A stretch of 60,673 nt of DNA from Stenotrophomonas cyclobalanopsidis (GTDB taxonomy: Bacteria > Pseudomonadota > Gammaproteobacteria > Xanthomonadales > Xanthomonadaceae): the NCBI RefSeq assembly GCF_008710035.1, contig NZ_VYKI01000005.1, positions 123,640-184,312 of the forward strand. Reading direction: 5' to 3'. The notes beneath the pieces were generated by a model. The model worked only from the letters and a program-made list of their open reading frames with translations, did no database searches and was not told the DNA's origin. Below, piece by piece: positions 29,776-38,598 of this stretch. How positions within the stretch are numbered: position 1 is the stretch's first letter; each line of letters begins with the position of its first letter. The translations under genes were made by a program, and so were the position numbers.

Positions 29776-29832
29776 GTGCCTGGACGCGGCCGCGCGTTAC
29801 TATGACTGGCGCCCCCTCCCCCTGCCCTGTCC

Positions 29833-31935
29833 ATGCCCGCAGAACCGACCGGCACCGCCCCCGCTCCCGACCCGCAGATGGCGAAGGCGCTGGGTCGTGA
29901 CCGCCGTCGGGTGGTGCTGACCTATCTGATGCTGGCGCTGGCCTGGATGATCACCACCGATGGCGCCATGGCGGCACTGATGTCGGACCCGCGGCAGCTG
30001 GCGTTCTGGCAGACCGTGAAAGACGCCTTCTTCGCCTTTGCCAGCGCCGGCCTGCTGTACCTGCTGCTGCGCCCCCTGGCCGAGCACGTGCTGCGCACCC
30101 ATGCGCGCCTGCAGGGCTCGGAGCTGCGCCTGCGGCAGATGTTCGAGGGCAACCCCGGGCCGATCCTGGTCTACGACCTGGACAGCCTGGCCATCCTCGA
30201 CGCCAACCCGGCCGCCTGCCTGGCCTTCGGCTGGGAACGCGAGGCGCTGCTGGAGCAGACCATCGACGTGTTGTGGCCACCCGGCGACCGGCTGATCCTG
30301 CAGAACAAGCTGGAGGCGATCCGCGAGGCCCCCGAGCAGATCTGCGTGCTGCGCACCCCGCTGCAGCTGCGCGATGGCAGCGTGCGGCAGATGGAACTGC
30401 GCTCGAACGCGATCGGCTACGACGGCCACAACGCCCGCCTGCTGATCGCCATCGACCGCACTGCCGAGGATCTGGCCCAGCTGCGCCGCGACCAGGCCCT
30501 GGCCCGCGTGGAAGAGGCACACGAACTGGCCCGCATCGGCGCCTGGGAGCTGGACCCGTCCAGCGGCCTCGGCCGCTACTCCAGCCAGGTGTACCGTTTG
30601 CTGGGCCGGCGCCCGCCCGAAGCACGGCGCTGGCATCGTTTCGATGAGCTGCTGGTGCCGGCCGACCCGACCACGGCCGCGCAGACCGAGCAGCTGCTGG
30701 CCGAACTGTACACCGACCCCAAGCTGCAGGTGGATGTGCTGCTGCCGGTGCTGTCGATGGATGGCCGCACCCTGATGGTGCACCTGCGCGCGGCCAGCGG
30801 CACGGACGAGGCCGGTCGCGAGCGGGTGCTCGGCACCCTGCAGGATGTGACCGAGCGCGAGCAGTCGCGACGCCTGCTGCGTGAGCGCGAGGAGCAGTTC
30901 CGCGAGCTGGTGCGGGTGCTCCCCGACGGCGTGGTGATCCTGTCCGACGAGCACGTGCTGTATGCCAACGCCTGGGCCGCGGCCCTGTTCGGCTATGGCA
31001 GCCAGACCCTGCTGGGCGAGCCGCTGGATGCACTGGTGGACCCGGCGGAGCTGGACCGGGTGCGCCTGCAGCTGCGCGCCGGTCAGCCGCAGCACAGCCC
31101 CGGGCACAACAGCGTGGTGGTGATGCAGCGCGCCGATGGCCGCCGCTTCCACGCCGGCCTGGCGGTGGGCGAGGTGCGCTACGGCGGCCGCGACTGCAAG
31201 CTGCTGATCGTGCGTGACCTGAGCGAATCCGAACGCACGCGCACCGCGCTGGAAACCAGCAACCGCGAACTGCAGGCCATGGCCGGCCGCCTGTTCTCGC
31301 TACAGGAAGACGAGCGCCGCGCCATCTCGCGCGACCTGCACGATGACATCGGCCAGGCCATCACCGCCATCAAGCTTTCCGCCTACGCCGCGCAGGATGA
31401 AGCAGACGCACGACGCCGCAGCGAAGATCTGGCGCAGATCGTCAGCCTGGCCGACACCACGGTGGCCAAGTTGCGCGACATCTCCACCCTGCTGCGCCCG
31501 CCGCAGCTGGACGCTCTGGGCCTGGAGGCGGCCCTGAGCTGGCAGGCGCGGGTGCTGTTCCGATCCTCGCCGGTGGAGCTGCTGGCCGAGATCGACACCC
31601 TGCCCGCGCGCCCGGACAACAGCATCGAACAGGCCTGTTTCCGCATCGCTCAGGAAAGCCTGACCAACGTGCTGCGCCACGCCCGTGCCAGCCAGGTGCA
31701 GCTGCAGCTGCGCGATATCGAGCAGCGCGGCCTGCACCTGCTGATCCGCGATGACGGCGAGGGTTTCGACCCGGACGGCCCGCGCGGCCTGGGCCTGATC
31801 GTGATGCGCGAACGTGCGCAGAGCGTCGGCGGCAACGTCCGCATCGAGTCGGCGCATGGCGCCGGTACGCTCGTCGACGTCCATCTTCCTTACCAGGCGG
31901 TCACTGCGACCGCCGCTGATTCCCCGGAACACTGA
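29833..31935 (+). CDS. Membrane PAS histidine kinase (HisKA_3 type)
   Basis: A 700-residue sensor kinase: two membrane segments (about 28-45 and 58-76), three PAS-like regions (about 90-220, 235-340, 355-470), a HisKA_3 dimerisation domain with RDLHDDIGQA (phospho-acceptor His503), and a NarL-partner type ATPase domain with RIAQESLTNVLRHA and DDGEGFD/GLGLIVMRERA. Kinases of this class normally pair with NarL/FixJ regulators; none is adjacent, but one lies at 55955-56593. The next gene, with a receiver domain, starts three bases after the stop. The ATG at 29833 has no strong ribosome site. Confidence 0.87.
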   Translation: MPAEPTGTAPAPDPQMAKALGRDRRRVVLTYLMLALAWMITTDGAMAALMSDPRQLAFWQTVKDAFFAFASAGLLYLLLRPLAEHVLRTHARLQGSELRLRQMFEGNPGPILVYDLDSLAILDANPAACLAFGWEREALLEQTIDVLWPPGDRLILQNKLEAIREAPEQICVLRTPLQLRDGSVRQMELRSNAIGYDGHNARLLIAIDRTAEDLAQLRRDQALARVEEAHELARIGAWELDPSSGLGRYSSQVYRLLGRRPPEARRWHRFDELLVPADPTTAAQTEQLLAELYTDPKLQVDVLLPVLSMDGRTLMVHLRAASGTDEAGRERVLGTLQDVTEREQSRRLLREREEQFRELVRVLPDGVVILSDEHVLYANAWAAALFGYGSQTLLGEPLDALVDPAELDRVRLQLRAGQPQHSPGHNSVVVMQRADGRRFHAGLAVGEVRYGGRDCKLLIVRDLSESERTRTALETSNRELQAMAGRLFSLQEDERRAISRDLHDDIGQAITAIKLSAYAAQDEADARRRSEDLAQIVSLADTTVAKLRDISTLLRPPQLDALGLEAALSWQARVLFRSSPVELLAEIDTLPARPDNSIEQACFRIAQESLTNVLRHARASQVQLQLRDIEQRGLHLLIRDDGEGFDPDGPRGLGLIVMRERAQSVGGNVRIESAHGAGTLVDVHLPYQAVTATAADSPEH

Positions 31936-31938
31936 GCC

Positions 31939-33714
31939 ATGTGGAACCCCAACATGCCCCCTGTCAGCATCGACGACGCCCCCGATCGCTTGGGCGCCGG
32001 CAACCCCGAGCTGCAGGCCATGGTCACCGAAGCCGCCTCCGGCGGCACGCCGCTGATGCTGATGCACGTGGATATCGACCACTTCGCATCGGTCAACGAG
32101 AACATGAGCGCCGAGGTCGGCGACCAGGCCCTGGTACTGGTCGGGCAGCGCCTGCAGTCCTACCTGCGCGGCCGCGGCAAGCTGTGGCGCCACGGCAGCG
32201 ATGAGTTCCTGCTGGCCGTGCCGCGCACCGCCGACCTGCCCCTGCCGGAAGACTTCGCCGAAGAGATCCGCCAGCAGATGGAGCTGCCGCTGTCGGTGCT
32301 GCCGTACACACTCTTCATGACCGGCAAGCTGGGCGTGAGCCTGTGCCCGGAGCACGCCAGCAACGCCTCCCGCCTGCTCGACCACGCCGAAGATGCGCTG
32401 TACCAGGCCGCCCGAGAAGGCGGCAATGCGGTGCGCATCCACGCGGTGGACACCCCGCCGAGCGCGCACAGCGAGAGCATCATCGCCCGCCAGATCGTCG
32501 ATGCGATCCCCAATGGCGAACTGAAGCTGCGCTACCAGCCGCTGGTCAGCGCCCGCGATGGGCACGTGGTGGGCATGGAGGCGCTGCTGCGCTGGCAGTC
32601 GCCGACCCTTGGCATGCTGGTACCGGAGCGCTTCATGCGCACCGCCGAGCGCCTGGGCATCATCGTGCAGATCGGCACCTGGGTGCTGGAAGGCGCGCTG
32701 AAACAGGCGCGGCTGTGGCGCGACCAGGGCTTCGATGACTTCACCATCGCCGTGAACGTGTCGACCCTGCAGCTGCTGCGTCCGAACTTCTTCGCCGAGG
32801 TGATGGGACTGATCCAGGCCGCGGGCGTGCCGGCGCAGATGCTGACGCTGGAGATCAACGAAAGCGCGCTGACCAACAACGTCAACTTCGTCCACGAGAC
32901 CCTGGCCAATCTGCGCAACGAAGGCATCAGCCTGAGCCTGGACAACTTCGGCACCGGTGATTCCAGCCTCAGCGCGCTGGTGCGCTACCCGGTGGACAAG
33001 CTGAAGATCGACCGCAGTTTCATCAAGAGCGCACCAGCCGGCAACCGCGAGGCCGCCATCGCCCGCGCGATCATCGCGATGGGCCACCAGCTGGGCATGA
33101 CGGTGATTGCCAACGGCGTGGAATCGCAGGCACAGCTGGGCTTCCTGCGTCGCAACGACTGCGACGTGTTCCAGGGCTACCTGTTTGGCGAGCCGATGTC
33201 GGCCGATGCCGCCGGCATGACCCTGCGCCGCCGCTACCTGCGCCCGGAAGCCTTCGCCGAGACCCGCCCGGACCGCACCCTGCTGCTGCTGGACGACGAG
33301 GAGAACGTGCTGCGTTCGCTGGTGCGCCTGTTCCGTCGCGATGGCTACCGCATCCTGGCCGCCGGCAACGTGCGCGATGCGTTCGACCTGTTGGCGATCA
33401 ACGACGTGCAGGTGATCCTGTCCGACCAGCGCATGAGCGACATGAGCGGCACCGAGTTCCTCGGCCGGGTGAAGATGCTGTACCCGGATACGATCCGCCT
33501 GGTGCTGTCCGGCTACACCGATCTGAACACGGTGACCGATGCAATCAACCGCGGCGCGATCTACCGCTTCCTGACCAAACCCTGGAACGACGATGAGCTG
33601 CGCAAGCACATCCACCAGGCGTTCCGCACGTACGAGGAACAGCGGCGCAGCAATGCGGGGCCGACGGCGGTGGAAGCGGCGGATGCAGGCGAGGAACGCT
33701 CGCCGCTGCGGTGA
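31939..33714 (+). CDS. Degenerate GGDEF-EAL protein with C-terminal receiver domain
   Basis: A 591-residue soluble protein: GGDEF-like (about 15-175), EAL-like (about 180-440) and receiver (about 450-580). The cyclase site is GSDEF (about 87) and the RxxD inhibitory site is missing. In the EAL domain, the metal/catalytic positions differ: DNFGTG instead of DDFGTG (Asn336) and ANGVES instead of AEGVET (Asn392, the general-base Glu). Both activities are therefore probably lost. The receiver has acidic LDDEE, phospho-acceptor Asp496 (LSDQRM) and Lys in LTKPW. It likely acts as a signal-controlled binding or scaffold protein in a circuit with the kinases on either side. Confidence 0.85.
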   Translation: MWNPNMPPVSIDDAPDRLGAGNPELQAMVTEAASGGTPLMLMHVDIDHFASVNENMSAEVGDQALVLVGQRLQSYLRGRGKLWRHGSDEFLLAVPRTADLPLPEDFAEEIRQQMELPLSVLPYTLFMTGKLGVSLCPEHASNASRLLDHAEDALYQAAREGGNAVRIHAVDTPPSAHSESIIARQIVDAIPNGELKLRYQPLVSARDGHVVGMEALLRWQSPTLGMLVPERFMRTAERLGIIVQIGTWVLEGALKQARLWRDQGFDDFTIAVNVSTLQLLRPNFFAEVMGLIQAAGVPAQMLTLEINESALTNNVNFVHETLANLRNEGISLSLDNFGTGDSSLSALVRYPVDKLKIDRSFIKSAPAGNREAAIARAIIAMGHQLGMTVIANGVESQAQLGFLRRNDCDVFQGYLFGEPMSADAAGMTLRRRYLRPEAFAETRPDRTLLLLDDEENVLRSLVRLFRRDGYRILAAGNVRDAFDLLAINDVQVILSDQRMSDMSGTEFLGRVKMLYPDTIRLVLSGYTDLNTVTDAINRGAIYRFLTKPWNDDELRKHIHQAFRTYEEQRRSNAGPTAVEAADAGEERSPLR

Positions 33715-33722
33715 GGGAAGCC

Positions 33723-33780
33723 GCCGGGCATGGCCCGGCGCTACCATTGTGTGTGGGTAGCGCCGGGCCATGCCCGGCGG
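33723..33780. repeat. SMAG-type repeat pair, GCCGGGC class
   Basis: Opposed copies at 33723-33744 and 33757-33780 between two convergent genes; the hairpin could end both transcripts. Confidence 0.85.
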
Positions 33781-33786
33781 ATCCGG

Positions 33787-35004
33787 TCAGCGCGGCTGCT
33801 TGATCGGCAGCACCACGCGGAAGCGCGAGCCGACGCCGGGCGTGCTGTCCAGGTCGATGCGGCCGTGGTGCTTGTTGATGATGCTGTAGGAGATCGACAG
33901 GCCCAGGCCGGTGCCGCTGCCCACCGGCTTGGTGGTGAAGAACGGATCGAAGATGCGCTGGCGCAGTTCCGGCGAAATACCGCCGCCGGTGTCCTCGAAC
34001 TCCACCCAGACCGTGTCGCCGTCCACGCCGGTGCGCACGGTGATGGTGCCGCGCTCGGCAATGGCATGGCCGGCATTGAGCAGCAGGTTCATGTAGACCT
34101 GGTTGAGCTCCGAAGGCAGGCACTCCACCAACGGCAGCTGGCCGAACTCGCGGTGCAGGGTGACCTTGTACTTGAGCTCGTTCCAGATGATGTTGATGGT
34201 CGATTCCAGGCCGGAATGCAGGTCCACCAGCTTCCACGACTCGTCGCGGCCGGAATACGAGAAGTCCTTCAGGTCGCGCACGATGCGGGTCACCCGCTCG
34301 ATGCCCTCGCGCGATTCGGCCATCAGCTGCGGCAGGTCGCGACTGATGAAATCGATGTCCAGGCGGTCACGGATATCGTCGATTTCCGGGATCAGCGCCT
34401 TCGGGTCCGGTGCGCGCAGGGCCCGCTCGTACGCTTCGATGACGGTGAACAGACTGCGCAGGTATTCCTGCAGGCTGCCGAGGTTGGAGTGCACGTAGCC
34501 GATCGGGTTGTTGATCTCGTGCGCCACGCCGGCGGCGAGCTGGCCGATGGAGGCCATCTTTTCCGACTGCAGCAGCTTTTCCTGGGTGCCGTTGAGGCGC
34601 AGGTACGCCTGGCGCAGTTCGGCATGGCGCTGCTGCAGCTCGCGCTCGTAGTCTTCCTGCCCCTCGATGGGGCGGAACAGAGCCAGATAGTGGCCGCTGC
34701 CCGGCTGGCCGTGGTGGTAGAGGTGGGCGATGACCACGCCCTCGCCGACCGGCAGGCTGCCGTTCCACTGCCCGTGCAGGCGGGCCTGCTCCAGTGCGTC
34801 CGGCGGCAACAGCTCACGCAGGCGCTGTGGCGCAGGGCCGGTGGTCTCGTTGCTGCCCAGCAGATTCTGTGCGGCCGGATTGGCCAGGGCGACCTGCCCG
34901 TCTTCGGTGAACAGCAGCATGCCTTCGCGCAGGCGCTCTAGCAGTGCCTGCAGCACCGGCTGCGGCGGAAGGGGGGCGGTAACCAGGGCGTTGGCGGCGG
35001 ACAC
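33787..35004 (-). CDS. PAS histidine kinase (HisKA type), soluble
   Basis: A 405-residue cytoplasmic kinase with an N-terminal PAS domain (about 18-110), a coiled linker, an H-box GVAHEINNP (phospho-acceptor His162) and an ATPase domain with [10 protein letters not shown] (N box), DTGGGI (G1), FDPFFTTK and [10 protein letters not shown] (G2). The H-box is the type found in kinases that partner NtrC-like or RpfG-like receivers. The receiver fused to the GGDEF-EAL protein at 31939-33714, encoded convergently, is a reasonable partner. Start is GTG 35004; a TATATT box lies at 35035-35040. Confidence 0.87.
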   Translation of the reverse strand: MSAANALVTAPLPPQPVLQALLERLREGMLLFTEDGQVALANPAAQNLLGSNETTGPAPQRLRELLPPDALEQARLHGQWNGSLPVGEGVVIAHLYHHGQPGSGHYLALFRPIEGQEDYERELQQRHAELRQAYLRLNGTQEKLLQSEKMASIGQLAAGVAHEINNPIGYVHSNLGSLQEYLRSLFTVIEAYERALRAPDPKALIPEIDDIRDRLDIDFISRDLPQLMAESREGIERVTRIVRDLKDFSYSGRDESWKLVDLHSGLESTINIIWNELKYKVTLHREFGQLPLVECLPSELNQVYMNLLLNAGHAIAERGTITVRTGVDGDTVWVEFEDTGGGISPELRQRIFDPFFTTKPVGSGTGLGLSISYSIINKHHGRIDLDSTPGVGSRFRVVLPIKQPR

Positions 35005-35065
35005 GGCGACTCGGGGGCTTGCGAACAGGCGCCCAATATACGCGCTGCCGCGCCAGCGCAGCAGC

Positions 35066-35092
35066 CCACCGGCTGCCGCCGGCGGCCGGTGG
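35066..35092 (-). other. Stem-loop after flgN
   Basis: CCACCGGC (35066-35073) pairs with GCCGGTGG (35085-35092), just past the flgN stop on the minus strand. No T run follows, so it is a weak terminator candidate. Confidence 0.4.
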
Positions 35093-35097
35093 ATCGA

Positions 35098-35436
35098 TCA
35101 GGCGACGGCCAGTGGCCGGCGTGCGTTGACCGTGTGGGCCTGGCCCTTGGCGTCGTACGAGGAGGATGCCTCGGTGCGGCCGAGCTGGCGCAGTGCCCAG
35201 TCCACCTCGCGGCGGCGGCGCGACAACAGCACGCCATTGGCGCGGTTGCGCTCGGCCAGCGCCTGCAGCTGCTCGCCCTCACCCACCGGCGGGGTGGAGT
35301 CCAGGGCGCGCAGTGCTTCCAGCTTGGCGCCGGTCGCGCGGATCAGCGCGTGCACATCGTGCTCGACCAGGGCCTGATGCTCGACATCCAGGGCCTGGGC
35401 AAGTCGCTGAAGATGTTCACTCATCGCCGCGGTCAT
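35098..35436 (-). CDS. flgN: Flagella synthesis protein FlgN (export chaperone)
   Basis: A 112-residue helical protein of the FlgN family, the cytosolic chaperone for hook-associated proteins FlgK and FlgL. Sequence identity to the family is low as usual, but the N-terminal helix (HLQRLAQALDVEHQAL), length and position after flgM are characteristic. The ATG at 35436 overlaps the flgM stop (ATGA). Confidence 0.82.
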   Translation of the reverse strand: MTAAMSEHLQRLAQALDVEHQALVEHDVHALIRATGAKLEALRALDSTPPVGEGEQLQALAERNRANGVLLSRRRREVDWALRQLGRTEASSSYDAKGQAHTVNARRPLAVA

Positions 35437-35738
35437 CCCTGCAGCTGCTGGTCCAGTTCGAGCATGCGCGATGCGATCGCGTCCGGATTGATCTTGTAGC
35501 TGCCGCTCTGCAGCGACTCGCGCACGGCGGCGACACGCTGGGTGTCGATGGCCGGGGCGGTGCTCAGCTCACGCTCGAGCGCCTGCAGGTTGGTGGCCTC
35601 GCCGGTCAGGCGCAGGCTGTCCGCGGCCTCCACCGGGCGCGCCGGCGCATCGCCGCTGACGCCGGGCTTGGTGGCCGGGGTCGTCACGCTGCGCAGTGCC
35701 TGGGGGACCTGCAGGTTGCCGTCGATTTTCTGGCTCAT
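35433..35738 (-). CDS. flgM: Anti-sigma-28 factor FlgM
   Basis: A 101-residue protein that holds FliA inactive until the hook is complete and FlgM is exported. The C-terminal part matches the family: RVAAVRESLQSGSYKINPDAIASRMLELDQQL, here split as RVAAVRESLQSGSYKINP and ASRMLELDQQL. A sigma-28 promoter lies 31 bases upstream of the start, so FliA activates its own inhibitor, as in enterobacteria. A sigma-54 promoter upstream of flgA could also read through. Confidence 0.92.
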   Translation of the reverse strand: MSQKIDGNLQVPQALRSVTTPATKPGVSGDAPARPVEAADSLRLTGEATNLQALERELSTAPAIDTQRVAAVRESLQSGSYKINPDAIASRMLELDQQLQG

Positions 35739-35768
35739 GGGGTGTCCTGGAGTTGCCGTTCACAAGGG

Positions 35769-35795
35769 ATAACGGCCGCTGGGCCGTGATCTTTA
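35769..35795 (-). promoter_or_regulatory. Sigma-28 (FliA) promoter of flgMN
   Basis: On the minus strand TAAAGATC, 11 bases, GCCGTTAT. The -10 is identical to that of the first flagellin gene. Confidence 0.8.
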
Positions 35796-35813
35796 GGGAA
35801 ATCTCTTACTTTT

Positions 35814-36470
35814 TCAACGCGCCACAATTACGTCACCATGGGCGTCCACGGTCCCCTGCACGATGCGGCGGGAGGACAGGTTCTCAACGGAGACACGGTC
35901 GTTCTCGCCCGCATCGCCCATCGCCCGGCCGGCAATGCGCACCTCGACCGAACCGCGCCGCGACACCAGGGCCACGTTGTCTCCTCGCTTGATGAGACGT
36001 TCGGTGACCAGGTCGTTGGCCGACAGCAGGCTTCCAGCCTGCAGGGGCCGACGGGCAATGCGACCGACTGCCGCAGCGGGGTCGGACAGCACGGCTCCTG
36101 CGATCCGTGCGGCATCACGCTGGGCAGTGCTGATATCGGCCGCAGCCAGGGTTTCTCCAGTGGCAATGCCACGGGTGAGGACCAATACGGCCTGGTTGTG
36201 TCGCACCTTCACCGGCACGAACAGGCGCCAGCCGCCGGCATCGGGGCAGCTGACCTCCACCGTGGTGTTGGCGGTGGGCTGCACCTGCAGGGCCGACCCG
36301 CAGCGCGGCAGGCGCATTGCATCGGCCACCACGGCCTCGCCCTCGGCGCCTGCTGGCAGGGTCGACAGCGCCGCCGTGCGGATGCTGGCGACCGGCTGCC
36401 AGTCGGTGGCTGCCGCCCATGGCGAGGCAAGCGCCAGAGCGATGGCCAATAGAGATGCGATCCGGCGCAT
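35814..36470 (-). CDS. flgA: Flagellar basal-body P-ring assembly chaperone FlgA
   Basis: A 218-residue periplasmic protein with a signal peptide (about 1-21, cut near WAA-AT). The C-terminal SAF-like domain is recognisable: VLVLTRGIATGETLAAADI, RRPLQAGSLLSANDLV, KRGDNVALV and GTVDAHGDVIVAR. It helps FlgI form the P ring. A sigma-54 promoter lies 36 bases upstream. Confidence 0.92.
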   Translation of the reverse strand: MRRIASLLAIALALASPWAAATDWQPVASIRTAALSTLPAGAEGEAVVADAMRLPRCGSALQVQPTANTTVEVSCPDAGGWRLFVPVKVRHNQAVLVLTRGIATGETLAAADISTAQRDAARIAGAVLSDPAAAVGRIARRPLQAGSLLSANDLVTERLIKRGDNVALVSRRGSVEVRIAGRAMGDAGENDRVSVENLSSRRIVQGTVDAHGDVIVAR

Positions 36471-36505
36471 GGCGCCTCCTGTTCGGCGAGACCTGGCCGG
36501 GTGCG

Positions 36506-36521
36506 TGCAAGTGGCGTGCCA
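36506..36521 (-). promoter_or_regulatory. Sigma-54 promoter of flgA
   Basis: On the minus strand TGGCACGCCACTTGCA, a perfect -24/-12 element with correct GG-to-GC spacing. Activation by FleQ and RpoN, both encoded in this window, is expected. Confidence 0.85.
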
Positions 36522-36572
36522 GCGGGCGGGATGCGTCCTTGGTGGGGGCGACCGCTTTTAAATAGCGATCCC

Positions 36573-36627
36573 GGTCGACTAACAGTCGACTCTACCAATC
36601 AGGCAGTCGACCAACGGTCGACTCTAC
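36573..36627. repeat. SMAG-type repeat pair, GTCGACC class
   Basis: Two GTCGACT/GTCGACC..GTCGACTCTAC palindromes in the same orientation (36573-36594 and 36605-36627), between flgA and cheV and just upstream of the cheV promoter. Confidence 0.8.
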
Positions 36628-36641
36628 GATGCAGATACGCC

Positions 36642-36669
36642 TCAAGTTTGGCCGCCCCCACGCCGATAC
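36642..36669 (+). promoter_or_regulatory. Sigma-28 (FliA) promoter of cheV
   Basis: TCAAGTTT, 12 bases, GCCGATAC, ending eight bases before the cheV ATG. The identical -35 and spacer length recur upstream of fliS. The closeness to the start leaves almost no leader. Confidence 0.75.
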
Positions 36670-36676
36670 AGCAGCC

Positions 36677-37621
36677 ATGTCCCATGACCTGCTCAACCGG
36701 ATCGACCAGCGGACCCGACTGGCCGGCCACAATCGCCTGGCGCTGCTGCTGTTCCGTCTCGGCGGACGTCAGCTTTTTGGCGTCAACGTCTTCAAGGTGC
36801 AGGAAGTCCTGCGCCGCCCGGAGCTGTTCCAGGTGCCCGGCCTGCCCGGCCAGTTCGCCGGCGTGGCCGACGTGCGGGGCCGCTCGGTGCCGGTGCTGGA
36901 TCTGGGCCTGGCCATCGGCCACCCCGAGCGTGAGCCGGACGCGGACACCGCCCCCGGCTACCTGGTGGTGACCGAGTTCAACCGCTCGATCCAGGGCTTC
37001 CTGGTGAGCGGGGTCGAGCGCATCGTCAACATCGCGGTGGAGGACATCCACCCGCCGCCGGAGCTGGGCGCCGAGTCGAGCTACCTGACCGCGGTGACCC
37101 GCTTCCAGGGCGAGCTGATCCAGGTGATCGACGTGGAAAGCGTGCTGGCCGACATCGCCCAGGTGCGTGGGGAGGCTGTGCTGGACCCGGCCATGGCCAT
37201 GCCGGCCGACGCCCCGCAGCTGCAGGTGCTGGTGGTGGACGATTCGCGCGTGGCCCGCCAGCAGATCCGCAGCGTGCTGGACCAGCTGGGGGTGGGCGCC
37301 ACCCTGCTGTCCGATGGCAAGCAGGCGCTGGACCACCTGCTGCAGATCCACGCCTCTGGCGAAAACCCCGCCGACCGCTACGCCATGGTGATCTCTGACA
37401 TCGAGATGCCCGCCATGGACGGGTATACGCTGACGACGGAAATCCGGCGCCACGCTGGCCTGTCCGGGCTGTATGTGCTGCTGCACACCTCCCTGTCCGG
37501 CGTATTCAACAATGCGATGGTGGAGCGCGTGGGCGCCAACGCCTTCGTGGCCAAGTACTCGCCGCACGAGCTGGCCGACTTCGTGCTGGACCGCCTGCGC
37601 AAGGTGGCGATGGCGGCGTAA
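36677..37621 (+). CDS. cheV: Chemotaxis coupling protein CheV (CheW-receiver fusion)
   Basis: A 314-residue protein with an N-terminal CheW domain (about 15-165; LFRLGGRQLFGVNVFKVQEVL, VADVRGRSVPVLDLGLAIG) and a C-terminal receiver (about 178-310) with phospho-acceptor Asp241 (ISDIEMP). It couples receptors to CheA and adjusts sensitivity through phosphorylation. The start at 36677 is fixed by the sigma-28 promoter just upstream; earlier in-frame ATG 36629 is upstream of that promoter. Confidence 0.92.
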   Translation: MSHDLLNRIDQRTRLAGHNRLALLLFRLGGRQLFGVNVFKVQEVLRRPELFQVPGLPGQFAGVADVRGRSVPVLDLGLAIGHPEREPDADTAPGYLVVTEFNRSIQGFLVSGVERIVNIAVEDIHPPPELGAESSYLTAVTRFQGELIQVIDVESVLADIAQVRGEAVLDPAMAMPADAPQLQVLVVDDSRVARQQIRSVLDQLGVGATLLSDGKQALDHLLQIHASGENPADRYAMVISDIEMPAMDGYTLTTEIRRHAGLSGLYVLLHTSLSGVFNNAMVERVGANAFVAKYSPHELADFVLDRLRKVAMAA

Positions 37622-37639
37622 GGCCGCCCCACGCGCCCC

Positions 37640-37706
37640 CGCCGGGCATGGCCCGGCGCTACCGCAACATCCCGCACCCCCGGGTAGCGCCAGGCCAGGC
37701 CCGGCG
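37640..37706. repeat. SMAG-type repeat pair, GCCGGGC class
   Basis: Opposed copies at 37640-37662 and 37684-37706, between cheV and the flgB promoter. Confidence 0.8.
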
Positions 37707-37718
37707 GCCCCCACGCCT

Positions 37719-37735
37719 TTGGCACACCCCTTGCA
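37719..37735 (+). promoter_or_regulatory. Sigma-54 promoter of the flgBCDEF operon
   Basis: TTGGCACACCCCTTGCA, with GG and GC twelve bases apart, 34 bases before flgB. Confidence 0.85.
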
Positions 37736-37768
37736 GCTTCCCGGGCATCGTTCCCGTGGGAGTGCACC

Positions 37769-38164
37769 GTGCGCAACCTGATTACCGATTACCTGGGCGT
37801 GCATGCCCAGGCCATGCCGTTGCGCGAACAGCGGATGAAGCTGATCGCCAGCAACCTCGGCAATGCCGACACTCCCGGCTACAAGGCCCAGGACCTGGAC
37901 TTCGACGCCGCCCTGCGCAATGCCCAGGGGCTGGACGCCAACGGCCTGATGACCACCACGAACGAGCAGCACTACGAGATCAGTAGTGGCCTGAACCCGT
38001 TCCAGGTGGCCCGCGAGGGCGTGCAGCCCAGCCTGGACGGCAACACCGTCGACCCCGATGCCGAGCGTGCCGCCTATGGCCGCGCCGCGCTGGAATATCG
38101 TGCCTCGCTCAGCTTCGTCGAGAGCAAGGTCCGTTCCATGCTCACCGCGATCACGGGGCAGTAA
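37769..38164 (+). CDS. flgB: Flagellar proximal rod protein FlgB
   Basis: A 131-residue rod subunit, first gene of the rod-hook operon. The family N terminus is seen in REQRMKLIASNLGNADTPGYK and the C-terminal ALEYRASLSFVESKVRSML helix. Start is GTG 37769 with GGGAG upstream. Confidence 0.95.
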   Translation: MRNLITDYLGVHAQAMPLREQRMKLIASNLGNADTPGYKAQDLDFDAALRNAQGLDANGLMTTTNEQHYEISSGLNPFQVAREGVQPSLDGNTVDPDAERAAYGRAALEYRASLSFVESKVRSMLTAITGQ

Positions 38165-38167
38165 GCC

Positions 38168-38575
38168 ATGAGCAACCTGCCGATCTTCGATATCGCCGGC
38201 TCCGCACTGCAGGCGCAGTCGGTGCGCATGAGCACTATCGCCTCCAACCTGTCCAACGCCGACAGCATCGCCGGCTCGGCCGACGCGGTCTACAAGCCGC
38301 TGGAGCCGATCTTCCAGGCCGTGACCAGCAAGACCGATCCGAACATCACCTCGGTGAAGGTCAAGGAAATCACCCAGAGCGATGCGGCGCCGATCAAGCG
38401 CTACGAGCCCGGCCATCCGCTGGCCGATGCCGATGGCTACATCTACCAGCCCGACGTCGATCCGGTGGCGCAGATGGTCAACCTGATCTCGACCTCGCGT
38501 AATTACCAGGCGGGCGTGGAGATGTTGACCACCGCCAAGGAACTGGCCCTGGCCACCCTGACCATGGGCCGCTGA
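38168..38575 (+). CDS. flgC: Flagellar proximal rod protein FlgC
   Basis: A 135-residue rod subunit. It has the rod/hook N-terminal heptads (FDIAGSALQAQSVRMSTIASNLSNADS) given in parts, and the C-terminal NLISTSRNYQAGVEMLTTAKE. It starts three bases after flgB. Confidence 0.95.
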   Translation: MSNLPIFDIAGSALQAQSVRMSTIASNLSNADSIAGSADAVYKPLEPIFQAVTSKTDPNITSVKVKEITQSDAAPIKRYEPGHPLADADGYIYQPDVDPVAQMVNLISTSRNYQAGVEMLTTAKELALATLTMGR

Positions 38576-38598
38576 GGCGCGCCCGCGAGGACCACCGC

